Source: Paludibacteraceae bacterium (lineage in GTDB: Bacteria > Bacteroidota > Bacteroidia > Bacteroidales > Paludibacteraceae). Taken from it: a stretch of DNA of 60,023 bases. This document shows positions 1 to 7,973 of this stretch, in pieces. The notes beneath the pieces are model-generated. The model ran no database searches, was not told where the DNA came from, and was given only the letters and a program-made list of their open reading frames with translations. Both the position numbers and the translations under genes were made by a program. The stretch covers positions 1-60,023 of the forward strand of contig JAFYSB010000002.1 in assembly GCA_017546705.1 (NCBI GenBank), written 5' to 3'. The number at the start of each line of letters is the position of its first letter. Positions within the stretch are counted from its first letter, which is position 1.

Positions 1-1
1 A

Positions 2-898
2 ACTCTTCAAATAGCGTCTCAAGGTGCAGAAACACTCACCGTAAAGCTCTATGGTGCTTGCAACGCAGCATGCCAAGTCACATGGATGGTTAATGGCGAA
101 GAATATACTGCAGGCAATCCTACTACTTCATTGGCTGCGGGTAGTAAAGTGACTACACTCCCTATTGCACCTAAATCACCTTGTACTGAGAGCAATCAAT
201 TCGTAGGTTGGAGCGAAGAGGTGATTGACACACCTCAAGACGATATGCCTGCTGACCTCTTCTCTGATGCTTCTGAAGCACCTGCTATTAGCCACGATGT
301 AGTATACAATGCAGTATTTGCCACCCTAGAGGAGACCGAAGTATTAGCAACACCTGCTGCACCTGTCACAATGGACTTGAATAATACCGATGGTTGGACA
401 CTTTCTGGTTTGATTCGTGACACAAAACACTGGCGTATGGTAAAAGATTCTTATATCGAATCGCCTTCTATCAATATTGCTTCGATTATTAGTATTGCTA
501 TCAATATGCGTACATACGGCGGTACAAGTTATAACACTATCGAGTTCTCTGCTAATGGCACCAAGATTGGCGAATTAAAAGCAGAGAACAAAACCCTTAA
601 TACATACACTTGGACGCCTACTACAACCCTCTCAGGTAGTGGATCGCTGCGTTTCACCAGTAAGACGAATACAGATCAAAATGGTCCTGCATTGAGCAGT
701 ATTCATATTGAGCTGGCAGGCGGAGGTGCGGTAACTGAGTATTATTATTCCAACTATGTCACATATTGTGGTCCTACTACTGATATTGTGGAGGTACAAC
801 ACTCTAAACAAGTCGGTAATAAGGTTATCCGCAATGGTCAACTCCTCATTGAGTATAATGGAGTATATTACAATACAGTAGGTCAACAAGTACAATAA
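2..898 (+). CDS. C-terminal part of a large secreted surface protein (5' end outside window)
   Basis: The reading frame is open from base 2 without a stop, so the first ATG at 86 is internal and the gene begins before the window. The visible part has Ser/Thr-rich beta-type sequence with a 'MVNGEEY' and a 'FVGWSEE' stretch like the bacterial repeat modules of Bacteroidales surface proteins. The last ~25 residues (KVIRNGQLLIEYNGVYYN, then a GQQVQ end) resemble the C-terminal sorting tails of type IX secreted proteins in this order. The function of the missing part is unknown. The stop codon overlaps the nadA start by one base (TAATG). Export by a type IX-like route is inferred from the tail only. 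Confidence 0.7.
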   Translation, partial: TLQIASQGAETLTVKLYGACNAACQVTWMVNGEEYTAGNPTTSLAAGSKVTTLPIAPKSPCTESNQFVGWSEEVIDTPQDDMPADLFSDASEAPAISHDVVYNAVFATLEETEVLATPAAPVTMDLNNTDGWTLSGLIRDTKHWRMVKDSYIESPSINIASIISIAINMRTYGGTSYNTIEFSANGTKIGELKAENKTLNTYTWTPTTTLSGSGSLRFTSKTNTDQNGPALSSIHIELAGGGAVTEYYYSNYVTYCGPTTDIVEVQHSKQVGNKVIRNGQLLIEYNGVYYNTVGQQVQ

Positions 899-1818
899 TG
901 AATAATATCGCTGAACAAATACGCCAACTCTGCAAAGAGAAGAATGCCATCATTATGGCGCACTACTATCAACGACCTGAGATTCAGGATGTGGCAGACT
1001 TCGTGGGCGATTCCCTGGCTTTGGCACAACAGGCATCGAAAACCGATGCCGATATCATCGTGATGTGTGGTGTGCATTTTATGGCAGAGACGGCTAAAAT
1101 CCTCTGCCCCGACAAGAAAGTGCTTATCCCAGCCCCAGAGGCAGGATGCTCTTTGGCAGATAGCTGCAAGGCAGAGGACCTAGCTGCATGGAAGGCAATG
1201 CATCCTGATCACATAGTCGTTTCGTATGTGAATACTAGTGCTGCTGTCAAAGCGCTTACCGATGTGGTAGTGACTAGCAGCAATGCGCTGAAGATTGTGA
1301 AGCAATTGCCAGAAGATAAACCTATTCTCTTTGGCCCCGACCAAAACTTGGGCGGGTATATCAACCGCATGACAGGGCGCAAGATGGACCTTTGGAATGG
1401 CGGATGTCATGTGCATGCTCGTTTTTCAGAGGATGCATTGCTCGCTTTGAAAGCTGAATATCCCAATGCTCCAGTATTGGCGCATCCAGAGTGCAAAGCA
1501 TCTATCTTGCAGCATGCCGATGTCATTGGCTCAACCCAAGCATTACTCAATTATGCAAAGGCACATCCAGAGCATAAATCGTTCCTTGTGGTGACCGAAA
1601 GTGGTATCCTTCATGAGATGCAAAAGGCATGCCCTGATGTGGAGTTTATCCCTGTACCTGCTGAAGGTGGTGGTTGCAACGAGTGCGAATATATGCGTAT
1701 GTGTACGCTTCAAAATCTTCGCAATTGCTTACTCAACGAAAATAACGAAGTGACTGTAAATGAAGAGATTGCGAAAGATGCGATTCGTCCTATCCAACGC
1801 ATGTTAGAAATGAGTTAA
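898..1818 (+). CDS. nadA: Quinolinate synthase NadA
   Basis: Cytoplasmic [4Fe-4S] enzyme that condenses iminoaspartate with dihydroxyacetone phosphate to quinolinate in de novo NAD synthesis. The 306-residue product has normal family length. The N-terminal AHYYQ motif, a GCSLADSC motif (Cys84), GGCHVH (Cys170) and CNECEYM (Cys263) supply the three conserved cluster cysteines. The ATG overlaps the stop of the upstream surface-protein gene, but the two are unlikely to be functionally linked. nadE, for the last step of the pathway, is present at 24933-26900; nadB and nadC are not in the window. Confidence 0.97.
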   Translation: MNNIAEQIRQLCKEKNAIIMAHYYQRPEIQDVADFVGDSLALAQQASKTDADIIVMCGVHFMAETAKILCPDKKVLIPAPEAGCSLADSCKAEDLAAWKAMHPDHIVVSYVNTSAAVKALTDVVVTSSNALKIVKQLPEDKPILFGPDQNLGGYINRMTGRKMDLWNGGCHVHARFSEDALLALKAEYPNAPVLAHPECKASILQHADVIGSTQALLNYAKAHPEHKSFLVVTESGILHEMQKACPDVEFIPVPAEGGGCNECEYMRMCTLQNLRNCLLNENNEVTVNEEIAKDAIRPIQRMLEMS

Positions 1819-1830
1819 TAATTCTCCTAG

Positions 1831-1860
1831 ACTCATCTCCTCCCCTAGGGGAGGTCGGGT
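1831..1860. repeat. Palindromic intergenic repeat between convergent nadA and kinase genes
   Basis: Bases 1839-1854 form a perfect 16-base palindrome, CCTCCCC-TA-GGGGAGG, in the 42-base gap between two convergent genes. It could form a hairpin in either transcript, but neither side has a T-tract, so it is a poor intrinsic terminator. The same CCTCCCCT/AGGGGAGG motif recurs inside cyuA (16910-16993), which suggests a dispersed palindromic element. Confidence 0.6.
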
Positions 1861-2637
1861 CTATTTTGAACGACGGGCGAGGGAGAATTTATACTCTAAA
1901 CCACCTTCCTGACGATTGAGTGCGGTGATGTTTCCTCCATGGAATATCACTGCATGTTTTACGATAGATAGTCCTAATCCCGTACCGCCAACTTTACGAC
2001 TTCTTCCCTTATCTACGCGATAGAAACGCTCAAAGATATGTGCTAATGCCTCATTGGGTAGCCCCTGACCATTGTCGCTAATGCTAAAGTACAAGTTCGC
2101 AGGATCTTGGTTAATGAGTTGAATACTGATTTCCGCTTTCTCTACATAGTTGAGTGCATTATCCACAATATTGTGGAAGATGGAGTAGAGTAGTGTATAG
2201 TTTCCAGAGATAATCAAGTGCTTAGGGATATTATGCGTGATGGTCGCCCCCGCTTGCATTGCGCGTAGCGATAAGTCTTGCACCACATTCTCTACCACTG
2301 TATGCAAATCGAGTTGCAAACGGGTGTAGAAATCAGTTTGTGTGTCCAGTTTATTGATCGTAGAAATGTCTTCCACAAGGTTGGCGAGACGACCTGACTG
2401 CTGATAAGCACGCTCTATAAACTGCTTACGTTGCTCCTCATCCATGTCGGGGTGCATAAGAATAGTTTCCAAAGCTCCACGAATACTTGCCACAGGTGTT
2501 TTGAGTTCGTGACTGATATTCTGCGTCAATGTCAATCGCTGCTGCTCACGTGCATGATTAATCTTACGCTTGTAGATAGCATAACACACTCCTAAAATCG
2601 CCACAAGCCCTATTCCTATAATTATCCAAATATTCAT
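1861..2637 (-). CDS. Short membrane-anchored sensor histidine kinase
   Basis: 258 residues with one N-terminal membrane segment (about 3-22), then a HisKA dimerisation domain with the phospho-acceptor in SHELKTP (His43), then a HATPase domain showing the N box (HNIVDNALNYV), DNGQGLP and GGTGLGLSIV. It is the probable partner of the response regulator just upstream on the same strand (2706-3422), and both are typical of the PhoR/PhoB type. Unusually, there is no periplasmic sensor loop: the protein is one helix plus the kinase core. Signal input therefore either comes from a partner protein or was lost. Its target genes are unknown. Confidence 0.9.
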   Translation of the reverse strand: MNIWIIIGIGLVAILGVCYAIYKRKINHAREQQRLTLTQNISHELKTPVASIRGALETILMHPDMDEEQRKQFIERAYQQSGRLANLVEDISTINKLDTQTDFYTRLQLDLHTVVENVVQDLSLRAMQAGATITHNIPKHLIISGNYTLLYSIFHNIVDNALNYVEKAEISIQLINQDPANLYFSISDNGQGLPNEALAHIFERFYRVDKGRSRKVGGTGLGLSIVKHAVIFHGGNITALNRQEGGLEYKFSLARRSK

Positions 2638-2638
2638 G

Positions 2639-2720
2639 TCTCTAATCTCTAAACAGTAGCCGCTTTAGCGGCGTTCACTAAACAGTAGGCGCTTTGCGCC
2701 GTCCTCTAAACACTAAACAT
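2639..2720. repeat. Interspersed repeat: CTAAACA units separated by two mini-hairpins
   Basis: Three CTAAACA-type blocks (TCTAAACAGTAG, CACTAAACAGTA, CTCTAAACACTAAAC) are separated by two different small inverted repeats, CCGCT-TT-AGCGG and GGCGC-TTT-GCGCC. The block fills the gap between the kinase start and the regulator stop; on the minus strand it encodes the last residues FSV and the TAG stop of the regulator. Related elements lie at 48021-48064 and 49418-49475. Confidence 0.75.
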
Positions 2721-3422
2721 ATATCCATATCCCGACTTAGTCACTATCCTTTTCCCATATTGCCCGAGTTTACGGCGCAAGTGGGTGATATGCACATCTA
2801 CAGTACGCTCCATCACAAAACCATTGCTATCCCACACATTCTTCAATAGATGCTCACGCGAGAGTATCTGCCCGCGATGGGTAAGCAGATAGCAGAGCAG
2901 TTCTATCTCCTTGCGTGTCATAACTACTGCTTCTCCATCCACCTTGAGCGACATATCCGCTTTATTCACTACAATTCCTTCGAATACAATTGTTGAACTA
3001 TTCTGAACTTCTGAACTACTCTGAACAGCCGTCTTCAGCGTTGCCGAACGGCGAAGAACTGCCGCCACGCGTGCCAACACTTCTGCTATACGGAAAGGCT
3101 TGCTGATATAGTCATCGGCACCCAACTTAAATCCTTGTAGCACAGTATCCTCATCGCTCAATGCCGTTAGGAATATAATTGGCGGAATATGGTTTTCACT
3201 TTTCAGCTTTTCCGCCATCTCTAACCCCGATATCTCGCCCATCATAATATCTAGCAGAATCAAGTCAATCTCATGATTCTTGATGCTTAATTCATAATTC
3301 TCCAAAGCTTCTTCTGCGGAGTGTGCAATAAGTGTTTTGTATCCTGCTTTTTGCAACGAATAGGAGAGGATCATGCAAATATCCTCTTCATCATCTACTA
3401 TTAGTATGCGTTGTTCGGCCAT
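2706..3422 (-). CDS. OmpR/PhoB-family response regulator
   Basis: 238 residues when started at the ATG at 3422, which gives the canonical MAEQRILIVDDEEDI N-terminus; upstream in-frame codons overlap rlmD and are not expected to be used. The receiver domain has acidic residues Asp10/Asp11, phospho-acceptor Asp58 (LILLDIMM) and the KPF lysine. A winged-helix DNA-binding domain fills the C-terminal ~95 residues (RKEIELLCYLL, SREHLLKNVW, HLRRKLG). Two short tandem arrays are translated: one near residues 41-51 in the receiver domain and one in the linker (about 132-144). It is the partner of the kinase at 1861-2637. Confidence 0.93.
   Translation of the reverse strand: MAEQRILIVDDEEDICMILSYSLQKAGYKTLIAHSAEEALENYELSIKNHEIDLILLDIMMGEISGLEMAEKLKSENHIPPIIFLTALSDEDTVLQGFKLGADDYISKPFRIAEVLARVAAVLRRSATLKTAVQSSSEVQNSSTIVFEGIVVNKADMSLKVDGEAVVMTRKEIELLCYLLTHRGQILSREHLLKNVWDSNGFVMERTVDVHITHLRRKLGQYGKRIVTKSGYGYMFSV
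2991..3028. repeat. Octamer array TTCTGAAC in the response-regulator linker
   Basis: Four degenerate copies of an 8-base unit (TTGAACTA, TTCTGAAC, TTCTGAAC, then CTCTGAAC after two extra bases). On the minus strand they encode a Ser/Gln/Asn-rich linker between the receiver and the winged helix. The frame is kept although the unit is not a multiple of three. Confidence 0.75.
3271..3303. repeat. Degenerate heptamer array (TAATTCA type) inside the receiver domain
   Basis: Units TGATTCT, TGATGCT, TAATTCA, TAATTCT follow each other at 7-base spacing and are translated as YELSIKNHEI, just before the beta-strand carrying the phospho-acceptor Asp58. The receiver domain is a few residues longer than usual here. 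The unit resembles the AATTC arrays at 13532-13573 and 52820-52847. Confidence 0.6.
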
Positions 3423-3442
3423 ATAGATGCAATTGATGATAG

Positions 3443-4852
3443 TTATCGCTTTTCCAACAATACTACATTCTCCACATGATGCGTATGAGGGAACATATCC
3501 ACTGGTTGCACTTTCACCACACGGTATTTGACATCCAACATATTCAAATCGCGTGCCTGCGTAGCAGGGTTGCAACTCACATACACAATGCGCTTGGGCT
3601 CGGCAAATAAAATCGTATTCACCACATCCTCGTGCATACCTGCACGAGGTGGGTCAGTAATAATTACATCTGGGCGCCCATATTGCGCGATAAAGTCCTC
3701 ATTTAAAATGTCCTTCATATCGCCTGCGAAGAATAGGGTATTATCCAACTTATTAATCTTCGCATTAACTTTGGCATCCTCAATTGCTTCTGGAACATAC
3801 TCAATACCAATCACTTGGCGTGCTTGGTGTGCTACGAAATTGGCAATGGTGCCTGTACCTGTATAGAGGTCGAATACCAATTCGTTGCCCGTCAGTCCTG
3901 CAAACTCACGTGCTACTTTATAGAGCTCGTATGCCTGCAAGGTATTGGTTTGGTAGAAGGATTTAGGGCCTACCTTAAACTGCAGATTCTCCATCTGCTC
4001 CATGATATGGTCTTGCCCGTGAAAGACATGCACTTCTTGGTCGCCGATGGTGTCATTAAACTTGCGATTCACCACATACAACAGACTGATAATCTCAGGG
4101 AAACTATCGCGGACATACTCCATTACGCGCATATCAGGTTCGTCTGCCCATACTATGATGAGCATAATCTCACCCTTATGGTTTGAGCGCAGAATCAATG
4201 TACGCAGTTGTCCCTCGTGCGCGTGCTCATTATAGAAGGTGATACCCAATCCTCGTGCATACTCGCGTATGCCATTGCGGATGCGGTTGTTAATATCGGG
4301 CATAAGGTGGCACTCGGTAATATCCAATACCTTATCAAAGCAGTTCGGGATATGGAAACCTAGTCCGTGACTGTTGTCCACGTTTTCTAATCCGCCTGCG
4401 GCGCGGATCGCATCCCAACTCAGCCATTTGCGATCAGAGAAGGTAAACTCCAACTTATTGCGGTATTCATACACCTCCTTACTACCGAGGATAGGGGAGA
4501 TCTCGGGGAGTTCAATCTTACCGATACGCGTAAGATTGTCCACAATCTGCTGTTGCTTATGGCGCAATTGCTCTTCATAAGGTAGTATTTGCCACTTGCA
4601 ACCACCGCACTCGCCATAGTGCTTGCACACAGGCTCGCACCGCACAGGTGATGGCTTCACGATACGCTCCACACGTCCTTCCATAAACGAGTGTTTCTTG
4701 CGTGTTACCTGTATATCCACAATATCGCCAGGTACGCAGTAAGGCACAAATAGCACCATATCATCCACACGCGTAAGGGCTTTGCCCTCAGCAGCTATAC
4801 CCGTAATCTCAATATTTTCCAATAATGGTAAATTCTTTTTCTTTTTCATCAC
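3443..4852 (-). CDS. rlmD: 23S rRNA (uracil-1939-C5)-methyltransferase RlmD family
   Basis: 469 residues. An N-terminal TRAM domain (about 8-65) is followed by the iron-sulfur motif CEPVCKHYGECGGC and the SAM-dependent methyltransferase domain: DLYTGTGT SAM-binding loop, TDPPRAGMH, and the catalytic-cysteine motif VYVSCNPAT. It methylates a uracil of large-subunit rRNA; the family also contains tRNA-directed members (TrmA/RlmC-like), so the exact position is an inference. It ends 21 bases before the response-regulator start on the same strand and may be co-transcribed with it. Confidence 0.92.
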   Translation of the reverse strand: MMKKKKNLPLLENIEITGIAAEGKALTRVDDMVLFVPYCVPGDIVDIQVTRKKHSFMEGRVERIVKPSPVRCEPVCKHYGECGGCKWQILPYEEQLRHKQQQIVDNLTRIGKIELPEISPILGSKEVYEYRNKLEFTFSDRKWLSWDAIRAAGGLENVDNSHGLGFHIPNCFDKVLDITECHLMPDINNRIRNGIREYARGLGITFYNEHAHEGQLRTLILRSNHKGEIMLIIVWADEPDMRVMEYVRDSFPEIISLLYVVNRKFNDTIGDQEVHVFHGQDHIMEQMENLQFKVGPKSFYQTNTLQAYELYKVAREFAGLTGNELVFDLYTGTGTIANFVAHQARQVIGIEYVPEAIEDAKVNAKINKLDNTLFFAGDMKDILNEDFIAQYGRPDVIITDPPRAGMHEDVVNTILFAEPKRIVYVSCNPATQARDLNMLDVKYRVVKVQPVDMFPHTHHVENVVLLEKR

Positions 4853-4857
4853 TTTTT

Positions 4858-4908
4858 ATTTCTAACTTCTAACAGCACTGCGGTCTCTCAGCCGAAGGCG
4901 GTCTAATA
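4858..4908. repeat. Intergenic repeat of the TCTAACA/GGTCTAA family
   Basis: Two heptamers TTCTAAC are followed by AACAGCACTGCGGTCTC, then the mini inverted repeat GCC-GAA-GGC and GGTCTAA. The same building blocks (CTAACAGC, GCCGAAGGC, GGTCTA) occur in frame in dsbD at 24541-24602 and in rlmB at 23036-23080. It fills the gap between the amidase stop and the rlmD start. Confidence 0.7.
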
Positions 4909-4914
4909 TCTATT

Positions 4915-7851
4915 TTATTTCATCAACCATTTAATACTTGCTTTGTATAGCGCATCAAACTCATATGCACTCTCTAGCATAATGCTCCAGCACAGCGTTT
5001 TTGCGCCACCTTCTTCTATTTTGTCATACCCAATTGCTGCTGCCACATTGGCTTCAGGGAAACGTGCCACCACAATGCCACCCTCTGCGGGGTAGATACC
5101 ATCCGCGTTCTCGGTATGGATCATCGTGTCGTTGGGCTCTGTGCGGAAGGTGTAATTGCCTTTTTCCAACTGACGTTCGATGCGTATCTTGCCTGTTTTT
5201 GAAGCGTTGGTGGTGCGGAACTCATAATGCAACTGATTCTTGATAAACGCCTTATCCTCCTCGCTGGTCATGTCGCTCGCGATGTACGCACCTGCTAGCA
5301 ATAGGCGACCGCCATGTTGCAGATAGTGCGTGAGTGCGTGTTGCAAGTTCATAGGCATACAATGGAACGAAGTATCCTTACCCATGATTGTGGTATTCTG
5401 CTTGCCCAATATCACGTCCACTGCGTCATAGCCCGCAATGCTATCCAATGCATCCACACTAGTTGTGACATACGAGTAACCCATCTCTGCCAATACCTTG
5501 CCGTGCATAGCAGAATAATCAAACGTGTTACCCACAGTAGGATGATCCATGTGGTCGCTATAGCACATGCCCCAACCACAGTTGTCATCCGTCACCCATT
5601 CGTTGCGACTATCAAAGTCATACACCTCACCGATATAGTTCACGCCCTTGCCATATGGCACAGCATGGCTATTAGGGCGAATACCGCCATAGATGCTATC
5701 GCTCCACCATTCAGGACCGCTCACGCGGGTAAAGCCGTTTACAATCAGCACGTTGCCATTATCCTCAGGAGCAATATATGCCGACAGTAATTCGCTTTTG
5801 AAACTCAGACCACCTGCATTGCCTGCTGCCACGCGAATATCGTAGCGTGTACCTGCTTCAGCAGTAAATGTGTATTCATTCTTTGTCACGCGTACACCGT
5901 TATTCCAATCGCCATCATTTGTGCGGGTATAAACGATATAGTAGCTTGGCTTCGCCGTTGGCTCCAACACATCTAGAGTAGATTGCCAACTTACCCGTAT
6001 CTCTTCGCCTAATCGACTCATCGCCATACCATGTACAGGCAATGGTTGCACTACATAATCCGTACCATATTGCTCATGGATAAACTTCAAGAACGATTTG
6101 TACATCGCACGTGAGATTGTGAAGCGTACGCGGGGATCAAGACCATATTGCATATCGGTCATATTTTGGTGCGAAAGCAATTCCAATAACACCGCTGGCA
6201 CTTTAGGGTGACGTACTTCGGCATACGATGAGTTATCCAATTGACGGCGGGTCCATTCTGGGGCATACGATGCACGCATATCTTCCACGATTTGTGTTTG
6301 CATATAGTCTGCTAAATCGCGATTCAGTATGCGGCTTTTGCCTGTAGGGTAGGTTTTGCATTGCTCGTCGTCGTGATCTTTGTATATCAGGAGTGTACCC
6401 ACCATATCTTTGCGCACACCCGCATCGGTGTGGAATGCCAAACTAGCATGCAATGGCACATTCAATCCTGCTTGATGAGGGTTAGCAGCACTACCACCTG
6501 CCAGGTAGTTCACCCAAATACCACGTGCTGCATAGTCGTCCACATAGTCGTTTTTGCTGTCGGTGTAGTTGTAGATGCTATCTGGAATACCCGAGTATTG
6601 CATCCAGTAGCGTGCAGCTTCGATATAACGTGGCAAACCGCTGGTCACCGCATTGGCTTGATTCTGAGCCAATTCCTCTAGATATTGCACGCTGTCCACG
6701 ATTACTTGCTCATCGGGTAGTGTGTTCGACGATTTCACATTCTCAAAACTATCTGGTTGCTTGTAACGTGCTACGCTTCCCATACCGCCACCAAACTTCA
6801 CCGCGTCAGTAGTCACCACGTCTTTGCCATTGGCTGCTGCGGCTATACTCACGTAGTTATTTGCCTTGTCGCCGTCAAAGGCAAACGTGCCAAGATACAC
6901 CCATGTGCCACCGCCCATCTTCTGATTCACAGCAAAGGTGGTTTTTTGTCCCTTATGAACCACAGTATATTGCGCGTTGCTGGTACTATTGGGCAAGGTC
7001 TTATAGCTCACATATACCGCATATTCACCTTCTGGCAATGATGGCGTATATCTCATCTCACCTTTGGTCTTGTTACCTGTTGTTTCTGTGGCATAATTAC
7101 CGAAAGTAAAAGGATTCTCGCCTTCCATCAGTACACCATCTTCATCTCTTCCCCAACCACTTCCTTCTTGAACCACATTGAACAATGTTGCACCACTTTG
7201 AACTGCATCACGATCATCCACCACCTCCTCATGCGTTTGCGTGTCGCGCTCACGAGGTTGTACTACCACCGCACCTGCATTCTCCAGCATCGGTACCAAG
7301 AATGGCATGGTATAACTGGTTGTATATAAATCCTCCACCGTACTCCATACCTTTGCTCTTTGCCAACGCCATGACTCCGTAGGTTGATGGAAATATTGCC
7401 CATGACTTCCCCATAGAGCGATATGCTTGCCGTCCAGACCCTGCTTAGCCGTGTATGGACGAGAAGTATTGGTTACCCATTGGACAGTAGCGGGTAGGGT
7501 ATAACGTTCATTCTTGGCGCGATGATGGTGTACTGTCGTCACCAGTTCGCCCACCTCGTAGCCATCCGTGTAGATGCTCACTTTGCCTTGGTTGTTACCC
7601 AATATCATCTGACTTACCAATAGGCGCAGGTCGCGCACCTCACTGTTGCTCAAAGATACTTGGCTCAATGTGCGATTGGTATAAATGAATACTTGTGAAT
7701 TGCGAACTCGTACGCGACTCACCGTCACGTTGCTCGTGTACGCGCGTGATTTAACAAAATGGGTCAAAGTATCTGCTAATGCTTGTTTATCAATAGCATA
7801 CAAACCCGTGCCAATTGCAATGGCAAAAACTAAAGTTAAGATACGTTTCAT
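4915..7851 (-). CDS. Secreted N-acetylmuramoyl-L-alanine amidase-like protein with golvesin-type domain
   Basis: 978 residues with a Sec signal peptide (first ~19 residues, ending ...TGLYA). A golvesin/xanthan-lyase-like beta domain (GYNYATETTGNK-type region, about residues 215-355) lies within an amidase_3-like zinc hydrolase: an early ALWGSHGQYF histidine region, LAFHTDAG, and VPAVLLELLSHQN with the probable catalytic glutamate. After this come a fibronectin type III-like module (YYIVYTRTNDGDW region) and a C-terminal ~250-residue domain of unknown role. Proteins of this architecture are common in Bacteroidales. Cell-wall cleavage is inferred from the amidase residues; the older label xanthan lyase is not supported here. 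It has its own promoter at 7872-7944. Confidence 0.8.
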   Translation of the reverse strand: MKRILTLVFAIAIGTGLYAIDKQALADTLTHFVKSRAYTSNVTVSRVRVRNSQVFIYTNRTLSQVSLSNSEVRDLRLLVSQMILGNNQGKVSIYTDGYEVGELVTTVHHHRAKNERYTLPATVQWVTNTSRPYTAKQGLDGKHIALWGSHGQYFHQPTESWRWQRAKVWSTVEDLYTTSYTMPFLVPMLENAGAVVVQPRERDTQTHEEVVDDRDAVQSGATLFNVVQEGSGWGRDEDGVLMEGENPFTFGNYATETTGNKTKGEMRYTPSLPEGEYAVYVSYKTLPNSTSNAQYTVVHKGQKTTFAVNQKMGGGTWVYLGTFAFDGDKANNYVSIAAAANGKDVVTTDAVKFGGGMGSVARYKQPDSFENVKSSNTLPDEQVIVDSVQYLEELAQNQANAVTSGLPRYIEAARYWMQYSGIPDSIYNYTDSKNDYVDDYAARGIWVNYLAGGSAANPHQAGLNVPLHASLAFHTDAGVRKDMVGTLLIYKDHDDEQCKTYPTGKSRILNRDLADYMQTQIVEDMRASYAPEWTRRQLDNSSYAEVRHPKVPAVLLELLSHQNMTDMQYGLDPRVRFTISRAMYKSFLKFIHEQYGTDYVVQPLPVHGMAMSRLGEEIRVSWQSTLDVLEPTAKPSYYIVYTRTNDGDWNNGVRVTKNEYTFTAEAGTRYDIRVAAGNAGGLSFKSELLSAYIAPEDNGNVLIVNGFTRVSGPEWWSDSIYGGIRPNSHAVPYGKGVNYIGEVYDFDSRNEWVTDDNCGWGMCYSDHMDHPTVGNTFDYSAMHGKVLAEMGYSYVTTSVDALDSIAGYDAVDVILGKQNTTIMGKDTSFHCMPMNLQHALTHYLQHGGRLLLAGAYIASDMTSEEDKAFIKNQLHYEFRTTNASKTGKIRIERQLEKGNYTFRTEPNDTMIHTENADGIYPAEGGIVVARFPEANVAAAIGYDKIEEGGAKTLCWSIMLESAYEFDALYKASIKWLMK

Positions 7852-7871
7852 AGTGAATTATAAATATGCTA

Positions 7872-7944
7872 CAAAGTTACTACAAAAAATGCAAATACGC
7901 AAACAAATTGATTATTTTTTCAAAAAAGATAGATGTTTCTAGCC
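7872..7944 (-). promoter_or_regulatory. Stereotyped promoter (family I) of the amidase gene
   Basis: On the minus strand TAACTTTG (7872-7879) matches the Bacteroidetes -7 box TAnnTTTG, and a TTTG/TTG lies about 20 bases upstream. The whole region, including the spacer GCGTATTTGCATTTTTT and an upstream T-tract with a half hairpin AGATAGA, is similar to regions before prfB (14969-15041), nadE (26926-26985) and abiEi (57700-57773). Confidence 0.7.
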
Positions 7945-7973
7945 CATTCATTTCTTATTATATGAACAGCAAC

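Noticed and set aside
86-898. ATG at 86 as the start of the first gene
   Set aside because: The frame is open back to base 2 with sequence of the same character, so this is the 3' part of a longer gene.
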